A DNA stretch of 36,962 nucleotides. Origin: JBBDMC01 sp964441935. Its GTDB lineage: Bacteria; Pseudomonadota; Alphaproteobacteria; Rhizobiales; Kaistiaceae. The stretch is from positions 1-36,962 of the forward strand of contig CAYTXI010000006.1 in NCBI GenBank assembly GCA_964441935.1, in the 5' to 3' direction. The position numbers and the translations under genes are program-made. Positions 34,424-36,962 of the stretch are shown piece by piece (position 1 is the stretch's first letter; every line of letters starts with the position of its first letter). Under the pieces are notes generated by a model. That model was not told the origin of the DNA. It was given only the letters and a program-made list of their open reading frames with translations, and made no database searches.

Positions 34424-35503
34424 TTATCCGATCCGCCGGATGTGGTTGTCCCACATCACGTCGGGGAATTCGCTGATCAGATTCGGCCCGCGCCACAGTC
34501 GCCCCCGGCCATCCGAGGAGAAGAAGTCGGGGCCATCGCCGGCGATGCCGCAGACGTCCGCGATAGCGCGCTCGCCGACCAGGTTACGGGTGGCGGCGTC
34601 GAAGATCAGGACGTGCCCGCCCACTGGGCTGGTTGCGGCCACGCGCGTGCCGGCGGCATTGACTGCGACGGCGCCGACATACTGGCGCATGCCGGCGTAG
34701 ACGGCCGTTGGCGCGCCGACCAGGGTCGGCTCGCCGCCAGACTTGTGTGTGCCGACAAGATCGATCCGGTCGGTCTCGGGGCCCTCGTACTGACCGCCGA
34801 ACCAGATCGTGCCGTCGGACGACTCGGCCATGTGGCGGATCGAAAGCTGATGAAGGTCGCGCGGCAGCTTGACCTTGTCGATCAGCTCGCCCGTCGCCGC
34901 GTCGAGATACGTGATGGACGGCTCCATGGTCGGTAGGTTGAGCTTGGCTCGGTCGTAGTCCGGGTGGGTCGCGACGCCGCCGTTGCCGATGGCGATGGTG
35001 CGCCCGTCCGACATCAGCAGGGCCTCGTGCGGGCCGACGCCGTGGGTGTCGAACTCGCCGATGCGTGCATAGCCGGCGGTCGCGTCGTAGATGCCCAGGA
35101 CGCCGCGCACGGCCTCGTAGTCGTTCTCGGTGGCGTAAAGCAGGCGGCCGTCGGCCGAAAAAAAGCCGTGTCCGTAGAAGTGGCGACCCGGGGGTGGCGC
35201 GAACGCCGTGACCCGCTTGCGGCCGGCGATATCGACGACGAGGGCGAAGAAGCCGGGTCGGCGCGCGAACACGGCGGCCGTCGCATGGTCCGGCGATAGT
35301 GCGATGTCGTGGGCGCGGCCGTCGAGCTCCTCGCTGAACAGCACCTCACCGGCGTAGTCGAGGACGGCCACCGAGAACGTCGACGCTCCCTCCATGCGTG
35401 CGGCGACGAACGCCGGCTGGCTGCCGGCGCGCGCGAGCGTCGTGACCGGCACGACGCCGAGCGCGGCGAAGGCCTGCAAAAAGTCCCTGCGGCTAATCGC
35501 CAT
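34424..35503 (-). CDS. DUF1513 family periplasmic beta-propeller protein (Tat-exported)
   Basis: A 359-residue protein of the DUF1513 family, predicted beta-propeller proteins found next to imelysin genes in alphaproteobacteria. The N-terminus ISRRDFLQAFAALGVVPVTTLARA has a twin-arginine motif followed by a hydrophobic stretch, so folded export to the periplasm is expected. Blade-like repeats are evident: HGFFSADGRLLYATEN, VGPHEALLMSDGRTIAIGNGG, SIRHMAESSDGTIWFGGQYEG and VAVNAAGTRVAATSPVGG. Its ATG lies 11 bases inside the end of the imelysin gene, and the frame is open to 35851 in that gene, but the Tat motif fixes the start at 35503. The function is unknown. A role in iron or metal uptake is assumed from its neighbours. 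Confidence 0.87.
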   Translation of the reverse strand: MAISRRDFLQAFAALGVVPVTTLARAGSQPAFVAARMEGASTFSVAVLDYAGEVLFSEELDGRAHDIALSPDHATAAVFARRPGFFALVVDIAGRKRVTAFAPPPGRHFYGHGFFSADGRLLYATENDYEAVRGVLGIYDATAGYARIGEFDTHGVGPHEALLMSDGRTIAIGNGGVATHPDYDRAKLNLPTMEPSITYLDAATGELIDKVKLPRDLHQLSIRHMAESSDGTIWFGGQYEGPETDRIDLVGTHKSGGEPTLVGAPTAVYAGMRQYVGAVAVNAAGTRVAATSPVGGHVLIFDAATRNLVGERAIADVCGIAGDGPDFFSSDGRGRLWRGPNLISEFPDVMWDNHIRRIG

Positions 35504-36608
35504 CGAGTGAATTGAACCCCGTGAGCAGCCCGAGCGCATCGGGAAAGCCGTTGTCGAGAATCTCAATCGCCCCGCCGAGGGGGACCAGCGAATAGGCGAG
35601 GAGCTCATGATCTTTCGGGTCGTGGACAACCGTTTCCCAACTTTCGCCGGCATCCTGCACCGTCGACAAAGCGCCGTTCGCCTGCCCGAGCTCGAAGGCG
35701 AGGGACCCCGCCAGCCATTCGGATCCCTCCGGAAGAATGGTCCCAAGCCCACCGGCATTGAGAAGGGCGAGGACCGAGGCGATGTTCGCCTTGATCGCGG
35801 TGAGGGTGAGGTTTGAGCGCCAGAACGGCGCCCGGCGCGGAACCGCTGCATCCGGCGTCTCGCCGATCGAGCGGGCGAGCTTCAGATCACGGGCGGATTG
35901 CAGCATCTCCCTGGCGGCACCGATGATCTCCTGCACGACCTCGCCATGGGATCGATAGACCGGGTTGTCCGGACCGGCGTCACGCATGACCGCGGCGTAT
36001 CCGTCGTCGGACGTCCAGCCCTCGACGACTTCGCGCGCGGTTGTGGCGATGGCCCCGGTGATGGCGCGGCCGTAGCGGCAGCGAAACGTCCCGGATGTGC
36101 CGGAGGCCAGGGCCTCGCTGCCCTCGCCGAACAGAACGTACTCCAGGGCCAGCAACCCCTGAACCGCGACGCTCTTCTGCCTGAGGGTATCGACCTTGGT
36201 TGCGGTCTCGTCCTCCTCGGCGATCAGGCCCTGCATCTGCCGGAGGCCGAGCGACCGGCGGTCCGGCCAGAAGAACAGCCGCTCGTACCGGTTGTCGGTG
36301 CGTGCCGGTCCGAAGCGGAACATTTCGACCCGCGACCAAGCGGTGACCAGGAGCGCGAAATCGGTCCGCGCCTGCGCCAACGCCTTCGCATCTGCTTGCA
36401 GGCAGAGATCGTCCATTGATGACGCCCGCCGCGCAACGCCCACGGCAAGGCCGGAGAAGCCCGGAACGATTACCGCTTCGATCATCCGGTCCACGACCGG
36501 GCGGAATGCGATGCCCGGCGCGTCTTCGTGTCCCTGCGCCATCGCTGGAGCGCCCCAGAGGACGGCGACGAGGGCGACCACAGTCCCGAGTTTGATGGAT
36601 CGAGCCAT
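35493..36608 (-). CDS. Imelysin family periplasmic protein
   Basis: A 371-residue protein of the imelysin (peptidase M75/EfeO-like) family, all-alpha periplasmic proteins implicated in iron acquisition. The first residues are a signal peptide (hydrophobic 6-22, cleavage near AMAQG). The family core includes WSRVEMFRFGP, RYERLFFWPDRRSLGLRQMQGL and KSVAVQGLLALEYVLFG. The last stretch corresponds to the imelysin GxHxxE region, but its histidine is replaced by a leucine or alanine. Metal binding may therefore differ from that of true M75 members. The ATG follows the stop of the di-heme gene immediately (TGA-ATG). It is the middle gene of a three-gene di-heme/imelysin/DUF1513 block. Confidence 0.88.
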   Translation of the reverse strand: MARSIKLGTVVALVAVLWGAPAMAQGHEDAPGIAFRPVVDRMIEAVIVPGFSGLAVGVARRASSMDDLCLQADAKALAQARTDFALLVTAWSRVEMFRFGPARTDNRYERLFFWPDRRSLGLRQMQGLIAEEDETATKVDTLRQKSVAVQGLLALEYVLFGEGSEALASGTSGTFRCRYGRAITGAIATTAREVVEGWTSDDGYAAVMRDAGPDNPVYRSHGEVVQEIIGAAREMLQSARDLKLARSIGETPDAAVPRRAPFWRSNLTLTAIKANIASVLALLNAGGLGTILPEGSEWLAGSLAFELGQANGALSTVQDAGESWETVVHDPKDHELLAYSLVPLGGAIEILDNGFPDALGLLTGFNSLDGD

Positions 36609-36962
36609 TCAGAGCGACTCCAGGAACCGGATCAGCGCACGCCGCTCCTCAGGCGTCGCCTCGACGACGCGCTCACGCGCGGCTTCCGCTTCACCGCCGT
36701 GCCAGAGGATCGCTTCGAGCAGATTCCGCGCCCGGCCGTCGTGTAGGAAGTACGTGTGCCCGCTCACCGTTTCGGTCAAGCCGATCCCCCAGAGCGGCGC
36801 CGTCCGCCATTCGCGACCGCTGGCGTCGCCGACCGGCCGGCTGTCGGCGAGACCCTCGCCCATGTCGTGCAGGAGAAGGTCGGTGTAGGGCCAGATGAGC
36901 TGGAAGCGGTGCTCTGGCTGAGGGGCGTCGCGGCGGGTGACGTACTTCGGCCGGTGGCACGA
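36609..36962 (-). CDS. Di-heme oxidoreductase family protein (DUF1111), C-terminal part (5' end outside window)
   Basis: The frame is open to the right edge of the window, so only the last 117 residues are seen. They begin with a Cys-His (SCHRPKY) that looks like the end of a CXXCH heme site; the first Cys lies outside. The remaining sequence (IWPYTDLLLHDMGEGLAD, EWRTAPLWGIGL, FLHDGRARNLLEAILWHGGEAE) is characteristic of the DUF1111 di-heme peroxidase-like family that stands beside imelysins. It would be exported and matured by the ccm system. It ends directly before the imelysin start. The internal ATG at 36863 is not the start of the gene. Confidence 0.85.
   Translation of the reverse strand, partial: SCHRPKYVTRRDAPQPEHRFQLIWPYTDLLLHDMGEGLADSRPVGDASGREWRTAPLWGIGLTETVSGHTYFLHDGRARNLLEAILWHGGEAEAARERVVEATPEERRALIRFLESL

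Overview
The window is high-GC chromosomal DNA with tightly packed genes, frequent 4-base start/stop overlaps and typical alphaproteobacterial families. Examples are a ccmF-ccmH-degP-response regulator-kinase-glnE run, DivJ/PleC-type H-boxes, DUF1513/imelysin genes and a retropepsin. Gene content and order point to the Hyphomicrobiales (rhizobia and relatives); no species can be named from the sequence. I saw no IS element, prophage, CRISPR array, tRNA or rRNA.

Layout. (1) 1-3406, plus strand: end of a cytochrome c maturation operon (ccmF partial, ccmH), then the periplasmic protease degP, closed by a strong terminator. (2) 3547-9210, plus: an OmpR-type response regulator and its kinase, a small HicB/HicA-like toxin-antitoxin pair, and glnE, which adenylylates glutamine synthetase. 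(3) 9237-11573, minus: a two-PAS membrane histidine kinase convergent with glnE. (4) 11574-12061: a 488-base non-coding stretch. (5) 12062-17107, plus: a sugar operon with xylulokinase, xylose isomerase, a xylose-isomerase-like TIM barrel protein and a Gfo/Idh/MocA dehydrogenase. (6) 17154-20903, plus: adenine deaminase, DusA and a TauE/SafE permease. (7) 20908-23670: a membrane-anchored retropepsin and cobS on minus, cobT divergent on plus. (8) 23667-27335: an orphan DivJ/PleC-like kinase (minus), a uracil-DNA-glycosylase-like protein and an Lrp/AsnC regulator (plus), and an AlkD-like DNA glycosylase (minus). (9) 27328-30539, minus: a beta-hydroxyacid dehydrogenase, two amino-acid-type ABC permeases and their binding protein, without an ATPase gene. 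(10) 30771-31934, plus: Mrp/ApbC. (11) 31945-36962, minus: partial di-heme oxidoreductase, imelysin, DUF1513, GMC oxidoreductase and SMP-30 lactonase-like genes.

How genes work together. The ccm genes supply c-type cytochromes, and the terminal di-heme protein would be a client. xylB/xylA convert xylose to xylulose 5-phosphate, and the two genes behind them look like a keto-sugar module feeding the same pathway. The GMC/SMP-30 pair suggests sugar oxidation to a lactone followed by lactone hydrolysis. The imelysin/DUF1513/di-heme trio is a recurrent, poorly understood periplasmic cassette, probably linked to metal or iron uptake. CobS and CobT act together in the last steps of cobalamin assembly.

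Most of the window is ordinary housekeeping and accessory metabolism. I did not find a clearly new defence or mobile system. The best candidates for something under-described are the two sugar-oxidation modules, the di-heme/imelysin/DUF1513 cassette and the HicB-like protein with no visible DNA-binding domain.
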